Below, in pieces: positions 1-5,877 of a stretch of 7,596 nucleotides of DNA. Both the position numbers and the translations under genes were made by a program. A model generated the notes under the pieces. The model made no database searches. It saw nothing but the letters and a program-made list of their open reading frames with translations, and was not told the DNA's origin. Numbering within the stretch: the stretch's first letter is position 1; each line of letters begins with the position of its first letter. Source of the stretch: Candidatus Nanohalarchaeota archaeon (GTDB lineage: Archaea > EX4484-52 > B79-G9); assembly GCA_017610545.1 (NCBI GenBank), contig JAFCBV010000029.1:1-7596 (forward strand), in the 5' to 3' direction.

Positions 1-2
1 TT

Positions 3-1262
3 GCTTCCGGGCGAAGGGGCATATCTGAAAAAAAAGCCAAAAAAGAACTTGTAAGTTATCTTGAAAACCTGTCCATAGAACTAAAGGACTATGAAAACGA
101 GACAGAAGTTTATTCAAAAAGAAATATCGAATTCGGGGGTTTGACCACAAACGACGCGGTGAAATGCCTTAAAGACTTTGATGGGCGGACATTTGCATTC
201 CTGCGGACCATCTGTATTGAAGTAAAAACCGGATACCGTGTTTTGGAAGTAGGTGTTGGAACAGGCATTTTGTCAATTGTTGCAACGCTTGCGGGCGTAA
301 AAAAGGTTGTTGGGGTTGAGATAAACCCGATAACGTGCATACTGGCAAAAACTGTTGTTGAATATCTGGAAGAAAATAAAGTCATTAAAAAAGGTGTTGT
401 TGAGATACTCTGGGGAGATGCCTTGAGATTTACGACAAAAGAGTATGTCAAATACAAAGGAACTAAATTTGACGCGGTAATCAGCGAGAACATATACACC
501 GGAATGTTTTTCGAGCTTCAGATGAGGATGAAGTCACATCTGATTGAGAACGGCCTTGTCCAAACGGAAAAAAGTATTGTTGATGGCTTTCTTACGGTTT
601 CAAGCAAGAGGCCAATAATTCCAAGAGGCATGTCTTCGTGCGCAGAACTGATGCAACTGAGCGACAAAGTCAAAAGCCATACAGAAGTGATCTCAGACCT
701 TAGAAAAACAGGCATCCAAACACGGCTTCTAAGCAGAGACCACATATATGACCAAATAAAATTTTACATTCTGGGAAAGCCCGAGATTTCGACAGTCATG
801 AAATTTCCTATCATAAAAAACGGACAGTTAAATGCCGTAAACATTTTTTCCACGGTTTGTATGACAGACGGAGACTACTTGGAGAGAAACGAGAACAAGT
901 TTCTCTGCAATGACTCGGTTCTCATACTAAATAAGGGTGTTGATGTGAAAAAAGGAGACCTCGTTGTCGTGGGGCTGTCTTATAACGAAGCAGACAACAT
1001 CGAGAACATTATTCTTGAGGTAAGAAAACTGAATAAGGATGGAACTGTGAACAAAAAATACGATGCACGGCTAAATATTAGCGAGAGAAAGCATAAGGAA
1101 AATATTGCGCGATATATAAAAGTGAACAAATGCCGCCAGGAGATCAACCTCTCAAAACTTGGCGATTTTGAGCTTGTCAGAAGTGCAAGCTATGACCACG
1201 GATATGAGCGAATATGGATGTCAGACATAGATTATGTGAATATTAAGGAATATGGATTGTGA
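3..1262 (+). CDS. PRMT-like SAM-dependent methyltransferase, 5' partial
   Basis: This is a class I S-adenosylmethionine-dependent methyltransferase resembling protein arginine methyltransferases (PRMTs). The frame is open to the left edge with no credible start, so the N-terminus is missing; the internal TTG at 141 is not needed as a start. SAM motif I, VLEVGVGTG, is encoded at about 240-266 and the post-I strand VVGVEINP follows. The segment ISENIYTGMFFE (about 477-515) matches the PRMT double-E loop (compare ISEWMGYCLFYE), with the two glutamates nine residues apart, at 486-488 and 513-515. The C-terminal part, from roughly 800, contains GQLNAVNIFST and KKGDLVVVGLSY, which fit the PRMT beta-barrel. 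The THW loop tryptophan of classical PRMTs is not evident, so the substrate is uncertain; arginine methylation is inferred. pyrF follows closely on the same strand and may be co-transcribed. Composition is AT-rich in its second half. Confidence 0.75.
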   Translation, partial: ASGRRGISEKKAKKELVSYLENLSIELKDYENETEVYSKRNIEFGGLTTNDAVKCLKDFDGRTFAFLRTICIEVKTGYRVLEVGVGTGILSIVATLAGVKKVVGVEINPITCILAKTVVEYLEENKVIKKGVVEILWGDALRFTTKEYVKYKGTKFDAVISENIYTGMFFELQMRMKSHLIENGLVQTEKSIVDGFLTVSSKRPIIPRGMSSCAELMQLSDKVKSHTEVISDLRKTGIQTRLLSRDHIYDQIKFYILGKPEISTVMKFPIIKNGQLNAVNIFSTVCMTDGDYLERNENKFLCNDSVLILNKGVDVKKGDLVVVGLSYNEADNIENIILEVRKLNKDGTVNKKYDARLNISERKHKENIARYIKVNKCRQEINLSKLGDFELVRSASYDHGYERIWMSDIDYVNIKEYGL

Positions 1263-1306
1263 AAAAGAGATTACATTATTAAGGTTTCTTGTCAAATTGG
1301 GATATT

Positions 1307-2128
1307 ATGGAAAAACTGCAGATGCCATACGTGAAGCGCGCGAAACAAGCGAAGAACCCTGCTGCGCGCAGCTTGTTTGAACTTATGGCGCGCAAACAAA
1401 CCAATCTTTGTGTTGCCGCAGATTTGACTGTTGCAGAAAATGTTCTCGCACTTGCAGACACCATCGGCCCGGATATTGTACTCTTAAAAACACACGTTGA
1501 CATAATCGAAGACTTTACCCCTGATTTCACAGAACAATTGACAAAGCTTGCGGAAAAGCACAACTTCATGATTTTCGAGGACAGGAAGTTTGCAGATATA
1601 GGAAATACTGTGCGCCTGCAATATTCTAAAGGGATATATAAGATAGGCGAATGGGCTGACTTTGTGAACGTGCACATCGTTCCGGGTTCAGGAGTGATTA
1701 AAGGAATTGAGCAGGGTATGGAGGAAACAGAATTTGAGTTCCCGCGCGGAATAATAATACTTTCACAGATGTCTAGCAAAGGCAATATGGCAACAGGAGA
1801 CTACATGGCAACTGCTGTCGGGCTCGCGCATGTATACAAAAAGAGTGTTGCCGGGCACATTGGTAATGGAAGCAACGCAGAGGAGTTAAAGAAACTGACT
1901 TCTGTAACCGAAGCAGGGCATATTGTCTTTACTCCGGGCATACAACTTGGCTCGCATGGCGACACCCTCGAACAACAGTACGCCACGCCACAGTCTGCAA
2001 TTTATGCCGGCTCTGACTGCATAATAGTTGGCAGGGGTATATACGAGGCAGAAAGCGCAGAAAAAGAAGCAAAGAAGTACAGGCAGGCGGCTTGGGGCGC
2101 GTATGTGCAGAGGGTTAAGGGGAAGTAG
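1307..2128 (+). CDS. pyrF: Orotidine 5'-phosphate decarboxylase, eukaryotic (URA3/UMPS) type
   Basis: Catalyses OMP to UMP plus CO2, the last step of de novo pyrimidine synthesis, in the cytoplasm. The catalytic signature is intact: LLKTHVD, then FEDRKFADIGNT with the Asp-x-Lys-x-x-Asp tetrad residues, then TPGIQL, a QQY phosphate-loop motif and IIVGRG near the C-terminus. The match is to the eukaryotic family (yeast Ura3, animal UMPS C-domain) rather than the shorter typical archaeal PyrF; MSSKGNMATGDY closely recalls the animal form. Three starts are possible: TTG 1289, ATG 1307 and ATG 1322. ATG 1307 is chosen because it is a standard codon with a weak GGGAT upstream, giving 273 residues; the Ura3-like similarity begins near MPYVKRA, at the ATG at 1322. 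It lies 44 bases after the methyltransferase stop, probably in the same transcript, and ends just before a T-run. All key residues are present, so it should be active. Confidence 0.93.
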   Translation: MEKLQMPYVKRAKQAKNPAARSLFELMARKQTNLCVAADLTVAENVLALADTIGPDIVLLKTHVDIIEDFTPDFTEQLTKLAEKHNFMIFEDRKFADIGNTVRLQYSKGIYKIGEWADFVNVHIVPGSGVIKGIEQGMEETEFEFPRGIIILSQMSSKGNMATGDYMATAVGLAHVYKKSVAGHIGNGSNAEELKKLTSVTEAGHIVFTPGIQLGSHGDTLEQQYATPQSAIYAGSDCIIVGRGIYEAESAEKEAKKYRQAAWGAYVQRVKGK

Positions 2129-2133
2129 TTTTT
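2129..2133 (+). terminator. Oligo-T run after pyrF
   Basis: Five T residues directly follow the TAG stop of pyrF, in the gap before the convergent gene. Archaeal RNA polymerase commonly terminates at such T-runs without a hairpin. The run is short, so this is a weak call. Confidence 0.3.
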
Positions 2134-2244
2134 AGTATTCAGTAGATAGTGGACAGCATACAGGAAATATTTTTGCCCACAACCGTATTCTATACCATCA
2201 AACCGCTACTTCTGCGACAAATGTTTCCATTAGATTCCTCTTTC

Positions 2245-2250
2245 AAAAAA
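2245..2250 (-). terminator. Oligo-T run after the DUF4346-like gene
   Basis: On the minus strand a TTTTTT tract lies 7 bases after the TGA stop of the last gene of the LSm operon. This is the position expected of an archaeal oligo-T terminator. No hairpin was seen. Confidence 0.4.
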
Positions 2251-2257
2251 CAAGAGT

Positions 2258-2584
2258 TCATTCGTCAGAATCCTGCACAAACCTTTTCCCTTCTTTCATG
2301 CAGTTCTCAGCGCGCGCCAATTCATACCCCAAATATGCGAGGTGATCCGGCAGGTTTGCAAGGTTTCTCTTTGCGACCTCTCGGTATATTGAGCGCCCGC
2401 ATTTTCCGCGGAAGATGTGCTTAAGCTTCGCGCCGTTTTCTTTGCAGGGAATGCCCTCGTAGTACTCTGCGACAAGCTCTTTTTTAGCAGAATCAATGTG
2501 GATAAGAAAAAAGCCTGAATCAAGCGCCATGTCAGCTTCGCTGTGTTTAGGGACTTTTACTTCTAGAAGTTCGTGAGGAAGCAT
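2258..2584 (-). CDS. DUF4346-like small protein
   Basis: A 108-residue cytoplasmic protein with no signal peptide or membrane segment. From memory it matches DUF4346, a domain found alone or joined to MtrA-like or thymidylate-synthase-related proteins in archaea. The supporting features are a GFFLIHID start (residues 24-31) followed by KKELVAEYYE, then FRGKCGRSIYREV (58-70), then a helix with HLAYLGYELARAE (81-93), and a final FVQD. The conserved His and the YLGxELxxAE helix are the family's hallmark; its biochemical function is not known to me. It is the third gene of the LSm-L37e unit, starting 31 bases after the L37e stop. There is no Shine-Dalgarno site at the ATG, but a weak AT-rich TATA-like stretch lies about 25 bases upstream, so it may also have its own leaderless promoter. 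It is followed by a T6 tract. Confidence 0.75.
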   Translation of the reverse strand: MLPHELLEVKVPKHSEADMALDSGFFLIHIDSAKKELVAEYYEGIPCKENGAKLKHIFRGKCGRSIYREVAKRNLANLPDHLAYLGYELARAENCMKEGKRFVQDSDE

Positions 2585-2615
2585 ATACTAACTTGGGCTA
2601 AAAGAAATAAAACTC

Positions 2616-2813
2616 TTACAGTTTTCTCGTCTTAGAAGTCACGCCTGACTTAGATTGCCAGTTGTATGCGCGAATTTTTGCAGTTTTTCCAAAACCGCAT
2701 GCAGAGCATATCTTGTTTGTTATATGGTATGAGTGCTTTCCGCAGCGCCTGCAAAGCTCATGCACTTTCTTGTTTCTTTTTCCGAAAGAAGGTTTTCCGT
2801 TTCTCTTAGGCAT
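2616..2813 (-). CDS. rpl37e: Large ribosomal subunit protein L37e (eL37)
   Basis: A 65-residue basic zinc-ribbon protein of the archaeal/eukaryotic 50S/60S subunit. Four cysteines in two CxxC pairs (C21/C24 and C36/C39) form the zinc site, within [10 protein letters not shown] and ICSACGFG. The C-terminal Arg/Lys-rich tail ([10 protein letters not shown] onward) binds rRNA. Length is normal for the family. The ATG is preceded by GTGAT three bases upstream, a match to the archaeal anti-Shine-Dalgarno. It begins 11 bases after the LSm stop. LSm next to L37e is a widely conserved archaeal pair, which supports both calls and the archaeal assignment. Confidence 0.96.
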   Translation of the reverse strand: MPKRNGKPSFGKRNKKVHELCRRCGKHSYHITNKICSACGFGKTAKIRAYNWQSKSGVTSKTRKL

Positions 2814-2824
2814 AAAATCACATA

Positions 2825-3043
2825 TTAGTCTGTTGGCGAAGCAAACACAATCGTGTCACCACGCACCAGCATTTTACCATATTTTGTGGTCTTCTCATCA
2901 TCAGTAACAGACGCATCCTCAAGCCAGACATTAAGATGAATGTCTACTGCTTTTAGTGTGCCTGAGACCTCTTTTTTGTTTTTTAGGCATACGACTACGC
3001 GCTTTCCTTTTGCCTGATTTAGTACGTCAAGAGGTCGATCCAT
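2825..3043 (-). CDS. Archaeal Sm-like RNA-binding protein (LSm)
   Basis: A 72-residue protein of the Sm/LSm family, which forms homomeric rings that bind U-rich RNA and take part in RNA processing. Both family motifs are present. Sm1 runs from [17 protein letters not shown] to [12 protein letters not shown], with the D-x-H-x-N RNA-binding residues. Sm2 is [13 protein letters not shown], with the diagnostic RGD. The N-terminal helix [11 protein letters not shown] is typical. It leads the operon LSm, L37e, DUF4346-like, and is divergent from mbf1. A TATA-like box is about 40 bases upstream of the ATG, implying a leader of roughly 14 bases; no strong Shine-Dalgarno site is visible. The short insertion [10 protein letters not shown] between the motifs is usual in length. 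Confidence 0.95.
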   Translation of the reverse strand: MDRPLDVLNQAKGKRVVVCLKNKKEVSGTLKAVDIHLNVWLEDASVTDDEKTTKYGKMLVRGDTIVFASPTD

Positions 3044-3078
3044 AAAACCACGTAAGAATAGGAAATGGGTGATAAACC

Positions 3079-3087
3079 TTTATAAAA
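3079..3087 (-). promoter_or_regulatory. TATA-like box for the LSm operon
   Basis: The minus strand reads TTTTATAAA, centred about 40 bases upstream of the LSm ATG, in the 147-base divergent region between LSm and mbf1. Initiation about 26 bases downstream would give a short leader. The core TTTATAAA is palindromic and could be read on either strand, but it lies more than 100 bases from the mbf1 start. Confidence 0.45.
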
Positions 3088-3190
3088 CAAACGCCGGTGT
3101 GCTTGCGCCGAAAAATATGCGAAAGATTTATGAAATTTTATGCACAATAAGGAGTTATATTTCTTAAAGAACATATTGCGAGGTGTTTTA

Positions 3191-3580
3191 ATGCCTATTT
3201 GCGAGATGTGCGGAAAGGAAACAGCAAAGGTATCCAGAACAAAAATAGAGGGCGGTGTTATTGAAGCATGCAGTAAATGCGCATCCTACGGCGAAGTCTT
3301 GCCTGAACCAAAAAAAGCAAGGCCAATACCTTCTTTTAGTGTGCGTGTAGAGACGCTTGCGTTTGAGGATGCTGTTGTTCTTGACTATTCAAAGCGCGTA
3401 AAGGTTGCGAGAGAGCGCCAGAAGCTGGATTTCAAGACTCTGGCAGCAAAAATGAGTGTCAAAGAGCAGCTCCTCCATAGGATTGAGCAGGGGCGCCTTG
3501 TACCTGATTTTCAATTTGCAAGAAAAATTGAGCGGGCGCTTGGGATAAAATTGATTGAGAAGGTTGAGGAACCGCTATAA
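3191..3580 (+). CDS. mbf1: MBF1-type transcription factor (zinc ribbon plus HTH)
   Basis: A 129-residue archaeal homologue of eukaryotic multiprotein bridging factor 1, which links transcription regulators to TBP in eukaryotes and is associated with ribosomes and translation in archaea. An N-terminal zinc ribbon has C4/C7 (PICEMCGKE) and C27/C30 (ACSKC). A linker leads to a Cro/C1-type helix-turn-helix at about residues 68-125 (RVKVARERQKLDFKTLAAKM through RIEQGRLVPD to RKIERALGIKL). The start at ATG 3191 is chosen because GAGGTG lies five bases upstream and the zinc ribbon begins at once; an in-frame ATG at 3140 would add 17 residues unrelated to the family. It is divergent from the LSm operon, and its last six bases overlap the end of convergent purM, so the two transcripts must overlap. 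Confidence 0.93.
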   Translation: MPICEMCGKETAKVSRTKIEGGVIEACSKCASYGEVLPEPKKARPIPSFSVRVETLAFEDAVVLDYSKRVKVARERQKLDFKTLAAKMSVKEQLLHRIEQGRLVPDFQFARKIERALGIKLIEKVEEPL

Positions 3581-4624
3581 TCCAATCCCTTTCTCAGCGA
3601 CTTTGACAACACCTGCTTTATCAGTCACTTCCCCGACAACTTTTGCCTCAATGCCTTCTTCTTTCAGGGTTGCCAGAATTTCATCGGCATTGCGCACGAT
3701 AATCGCAAAGCCCATGCCCATATTGAATGTCCTGAACATTTCTGCATCAGCAATGTTTGCAAGGCGCTGTATTTCACCAAATATTTTGGGTACCCGAAGA
3801 ATGCTGTCAAAATGAAAGCCAACGTCTTTGTTCAGGCGCTTCAGGTTTAGAAATCCGCTTCCTGTAATGTTTGAAAGCCCTGTGACCTCTGAAAAGTGCT
3901 TTTCAAGCACTTTGAGAACGGGCTTTACGTAAATCATGGTGGGTATAAGAAGTTCTTCAGACACTTTTTTGCCCCATGGCAAGACATCATCTATCTTGTA
4001 GTTTTCAAGCATCACTTTTCGCGCAAGCGTGTAGCCATTGCTGTGGATCCCTGTGCTTGCAAGGCCGATTATCTTGTCTCCGGGCGCAATCTTGTCTCCG
4101 AGAACCACTTTGTCCTTTTGTACAACCCCGAGGCACGTTCCGGCAATGTCAAATCCTTTGCCGTTGATTCCGGTTATTACGCCCTTGAGTGTGGCGGTCT
4201 CCCCGCCAATAATCGCAATTCCTGCCTGCTTTGCGCCCTCAGCAAGCCCTATAGCAATTTCGCCGGCGATTTTCTCGTCAGTCTTTTCAGATGCAAGGTA
4301 ATCAACCATTGTAATCGGCTCGGCACCCACGCAGATGACATCATTCACATTCATTGCAATCATGTCAATTGCAATTGTGTCAAATTTGTTTGCTTCCTGT
4401 GCAACCAAGACCTTTGTGCCTGCGCTGTCAGTTGAAAGAACAAGATACTGGTTCGCGCCGATATCAACAAAATTGGCGTAGTGACCTATCTCTGACTTCA
4501 CTTCGCCAAGCTTTCCCTCGCGAAATTTCGATGTTGCCTTTAGAATATCAACTATTTTGCTGACTGCTTTGTTTTCTTCTTCAATGTCAACGCCGGATGA
4601 GGCGTAGGTTGTTTTTTCGGGCAT
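3575..4624 (-). CDS. purM: Phosphoribosylformylglycinamidine cyclo-ligase (AIR synthetase)
   Basis: Converts FGAM plus ATP to AIR, the fifth step of de novo purine synthesis; a cytoplasmic homodimer in this family. The 349-residue length is normal. Landmarks in order are SSGVDIEEEN (9-18), STDSAGTK (64-71, the ATP/substrate loop), DMIAMNVND (87-95), GAEPITMVDYLA (100-111), GGETA (140-144), GIHSNGYTLAR (192-202), ITGSGFLN (253-260) and MFRTFNMGMG (296-305). The usual TGGGF is TGSGF here, a mild change. The ATG at 4624 has no Shine-Dalgarno site, but a good TATA box lies about 24 bases upstream, so a leaderless transcript is likely. The family gene purT lies upstream on the same strand, separated by three unrelated genes. 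Its end overlaps convergent mbf1 by 6 bases. Confidence 0.96.
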   Translation of the reverse strand: MPEKTTYASSGVDIEEENKAVSKIVDILKATSKFREGKLGEVKSEIGHYANFVDIGANQYLVLSTDSAGTKVLVAQEANKFDTIAIDMIAMNVNDVICVGAEPITMVDYLASEKTDEKIAGEIAIGLAEGAKQAGIAIIGGETATLKGVITGINGKGFDIAGTCLGVVQKDKVVLGDKIAPGDKIIGLASTGIHSNGYTLARKVMLENYKIDDVLPWGKKVSEELLIPTMIYVKPVLKVLEKHFSEVTGLSNITGSGFLNLKRLNKDVGFHFDSILRVPKIFGEIQRLANIADAEMFRTFNMGMGFAIIVRNADEILATLKEEGIEAKVVGEVTDKAGVVKVAEKGIGL

Positions 4625-4640
4625 GGTTTAGATGAGCGCC

Positions 4641-4654
4641 AAAATTATATAAGA
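4641..4654 (-). promoter_or_regulatory. TATA box for purM inside the end of paralogue A
   Basis: The minus strand reads CTTATATAATTTT here, centred about 24 bases upstream of the purM ATG, which is the spacing for a leaderless archaeal mRNA. CTT ATA TAA are also the last two codons and stop of paralogue A, so the element overlaps coding sequence. Confidence 0.5.
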
Positions 4655-5196
4655 TATATTGCTTTCAATTCTTTATCCTTCATTATTTCATCCCAAAAAT
4701 CATCAGCATTCTCAAAACGTTTAGTTTGCTTTTCGTCTTTAAGTTCCCTGAAAAGTGAAGATACTATCTCAGATACGCCTTTGTCTGGAATAACCTCAAC
4801 ATCAGCAAGATTAAATGTTTTAATACTGGAGCTGTGAACTAAATTCGTATGTCTCCATGAGGGATACATGCCAACAATATATGGATTTGTACTTGTGGCA
4901 TCTAACCAGTATATGTCTGGTTTATCTGTCTTTAATTTAAAAACAGGATTTTTATTGATATCTTCAATTTTGAGTATGTATCTGCCTTCGTTAGTCTGTC
5001 GAAGTGTGCCGGTATAACCGCCGGACTCTATCCGTTCAATGTGCCTGGTTGAAAAAAGATCCCGATATGGTGACAAAGTCTCTTCTGGTGTCTTTACAGG
5101 TCCAACCCACTTTTTGAATCCGGTAATATTTCTAGCCGGACGATTATCTTCGGTTCCCGTTACACGTGTTCCAACTTCAGAATATAGTCCAGCCAT
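4645..5196 (-). CDS. Hypothetical protein, paralogue A of a tandem pair
   Basis: I do not recognise this 183-residue protein. It has no signal peptide, membrane segment or cysteine, and looks like a soluble mixed alpha/beta protein. It is clearly related to the next upstream gene (paralogue B). They share an N-terminal GxY then GTRVTG then N-x-PA block, a central GT(L/I)R ... Y-x-L-x-I-x-D-x-x-K-x-PV ... IY(W/F)L core, and a C-terminal SSL(F/L)(R/K)ELKDEKQ ... DFW(D/K)EI block ending in LI. Between core and C-terminal block the two are very different. The ATG at 5196 is backed by a strong GGAGGGGT site 6 to 9 bases upstream, so translation is leadered. It follows B by 45 bases, on the same strand. 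Its coding sequence is AT-richer than purM. Its stop region doubles as the likely purM TATA box. Confidence 0.8.
   Translation of the reverse strand: MAGLYSEVGTRVTGTEDNRPARNITGFKKWVGPVKTPEETLSPYRDLFSTRHIERIESGGYTGTLRQTNEGRYILKIEDINKNPVFKLKTDKPDIYWLDATSTNPYIVGMYPSWRHTNLVHSSSIKTFNLADVEVIPDKGVSEIVSSLFRELKDEKQTKRFENADDFWDEIMKDKELKAIYLI
4730..4747. repeat. 18-base identity between paralogues A and B (copy in A)
   Basis: TTTTCGTCTTTAAGTTCC on the + strand recurs exactly at 5321-5338. Both copies encode the minus-strand ELKDEK part of the conserved C-terminal block. It is a remnant of gene duplication, or of strong selection or conversion on that block, not a mobile repeat. Confidence 0.7.
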
Positions 5197-5201
5197 AACA
5201 T

Positions 5202-5212
5202 TACCCCTCCTT
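5202..5212 (-). promoter_or_regulatory. Strong Shine-Dalgarno site of paralogue A
   Basis: The minus strand holds AAGGAGGGGTA just upstream of the ATG at 5196. It is the strongest ribosome binding site in the window and fixes the start. It contrasts with neighbours purM and gene C, which lack one. Confidence 0.6.
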
Positions 5213-5241
5213 TTGTATTTTGTGGTTTCAACGATTGTGAA

Positions 5242-5775
5242 TCATATAAGAATTGGTGTTATATCTTTGCCCCTGATTTCTTTCCAAAAATCCTCTGGAG
5301 TTTTGCAATCGATAGCTTGTTTTTCGTCTTTAAGTTCCTTAAGAAGCGAAGATGCTATTACATACTCATCATGGTTTTTAGTGACCTTTTCAAGACGCAT
5401 TATTCCATCGCGACCAGGAGCCATACTAGTGCCATTTCGAAATATTTCTACGCCAATAGTTTCAGGTTCATTCAAGAAATATATTTCCTGGCTGTTGGTC
5501 CGCAAATATAAAACAGGGGTCTTACGCGCATCTGTAATCTGAAGGCTATAGGTATTTCCTCTGTCTGGTTCTTTTCGAATTGTTCCATGCAAACTGCCTG
5601 AGACCGTTGCCTTCAGATATTCTTCTGATGATATATGTTCTTGATAATGTGGCGACGCAACCTCGTTTGATATAGTTTTTTGTCCCATCCTCGTCCAATC
5701 TGTATCAATTTTACTTGCAGGCAGGTTGCTGCCTCCAGTAACGCGCGTTCCATTTTTATAATATGTGCCGTTCAT
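5242..5775 (-). CDS. Hypothetical protein, paralogue B of a tandem pair
   Basis: An unrecognised protein of 177 residues, homologous to paralogue A downstream. It opens MNGTYYKNGTRVTGG, has the central core GTIRKEPDRG then YSLQITDARKTPVLYL then EIYFL, and ends with the conserved block SSLLKELKDEKQ ... EDFWKEI ... ILI. It is soluble, with a single Cys near the C-terminus and no signal peptide. The frame stays open upstream to 5868, but the start at 5775 is preferred: GGTGAT lies three bases upstream of that ATG, and the homology with A begins there. Divergent gene C starts 102 bases away, and a TATA-like TTATATTTA is about 26 bases upstream. An 18-base stretch at 5321-5338 is identical to one in A (4730-4747), showing that the pair arose by duplication. 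Function unknown. Confidence 0.8.
   Translation of the reverse strand: MNGTYYKNGTRVTGGSNLPASKIDTDWTRMGQKTISNEVASPHYQEHISSEEYLKATVSGSLHGTIRKEPDRGNTYSLQITDARKTPVLYLRTNSQEIYFLNEPETIGVEIFRNGTSMAPGRDGIMRLEKVTKNHDEYVIASSLLKELKDEKQAIDCKTPEDFWKEIRGKDITPILI
5321..5338. repeat. 18-base identity between paralogues A and B (copy in B)
   Basis: Exact match to 4730-4747 in the same orientation, coding for the ELKDEK segment of paralogue B. The flanking bases stay similar for about 20 more positions and then diverge. Confidence 0.7.
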
Positions 5776-5796
5776 AATATCACCACATAATAGTGA

Positions 5797-5805
5797 TAAA
5801 TATAA
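5797..5805 (-). promoter_or_regulatory. TATA-like box for paralogue B
   Basis: The minus strand reads TTATATTTA about 26 bases upstream of the ATG at 5775, preceded by TTTTTAAAG, which is a second candidate about 36 bases upstream. Since the gene also has a GGTGAT ribosome binding site, the farther element would give a more useful leader. Confidence 0.35.
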
Positions 5806-5837
5806 CTTTAAAAAGCTGTCGGTTGCCTGAACATAGC

Positions 5838-5850
5838 AAAAAATATAAAC
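5838..5850 (+). promoter_or_regulatory. TATA-like box for gene C
   Basis: CAAAAAATATAAA on the + strand is centred about 34 bases upstream of the ATG at 5878, and no Shine-Dalgarno site is present. This suggests a transcript with little or no leader. It shares the 102-base divergent region with the promoter of paralogue B. Confidence 0.45.
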
Positions 5851-5877
5851 ACGAGCGAGTAAGAACATTCAGATCTT

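Noticed and set aside
1279..1785. Open minus-strand frame antisense to pyrF
   Set aside because: Shadow of pyrF; Ser/Ile-rich sequence without recognisable domains.
2129..2257. Possible C/D-box guide RNA on the minus strand (TTGATGG ... CTGA)
   Set aside because: Box C is imperfect, no D'/C' pair is visible and the spacing is unremarkable; chance occurrence is likely.
2149..2424. Open + strand frame of 91 codons overlapping the DUF4346-like gene
   Set aside because: Its sequence has no family resemblance and no ribosome binding site; the opposite strand carries the recognisable gene.
3140..3190. Longer MBF1 start at ATG 3140
   Set aside because: The GAGGTG site and the family N-terminus both point to ATG 3191.
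3896..4435. Long open + strand frame of 179 codons antisense to purM
   Set aside because: Shadow of the purM reading frame; Cys/His-rich noise with no ribosome binding site.
5776..5868. N-terminal extension of paralogue B (31 residues, partly hydrophobic, like a signal peptide)
   Set aside because: Paralogue A lacks it, the homology begins at ATG 5775, and a GGTGAT site precedes that ATG. The extension covers promoter-like AT-rich sequence.
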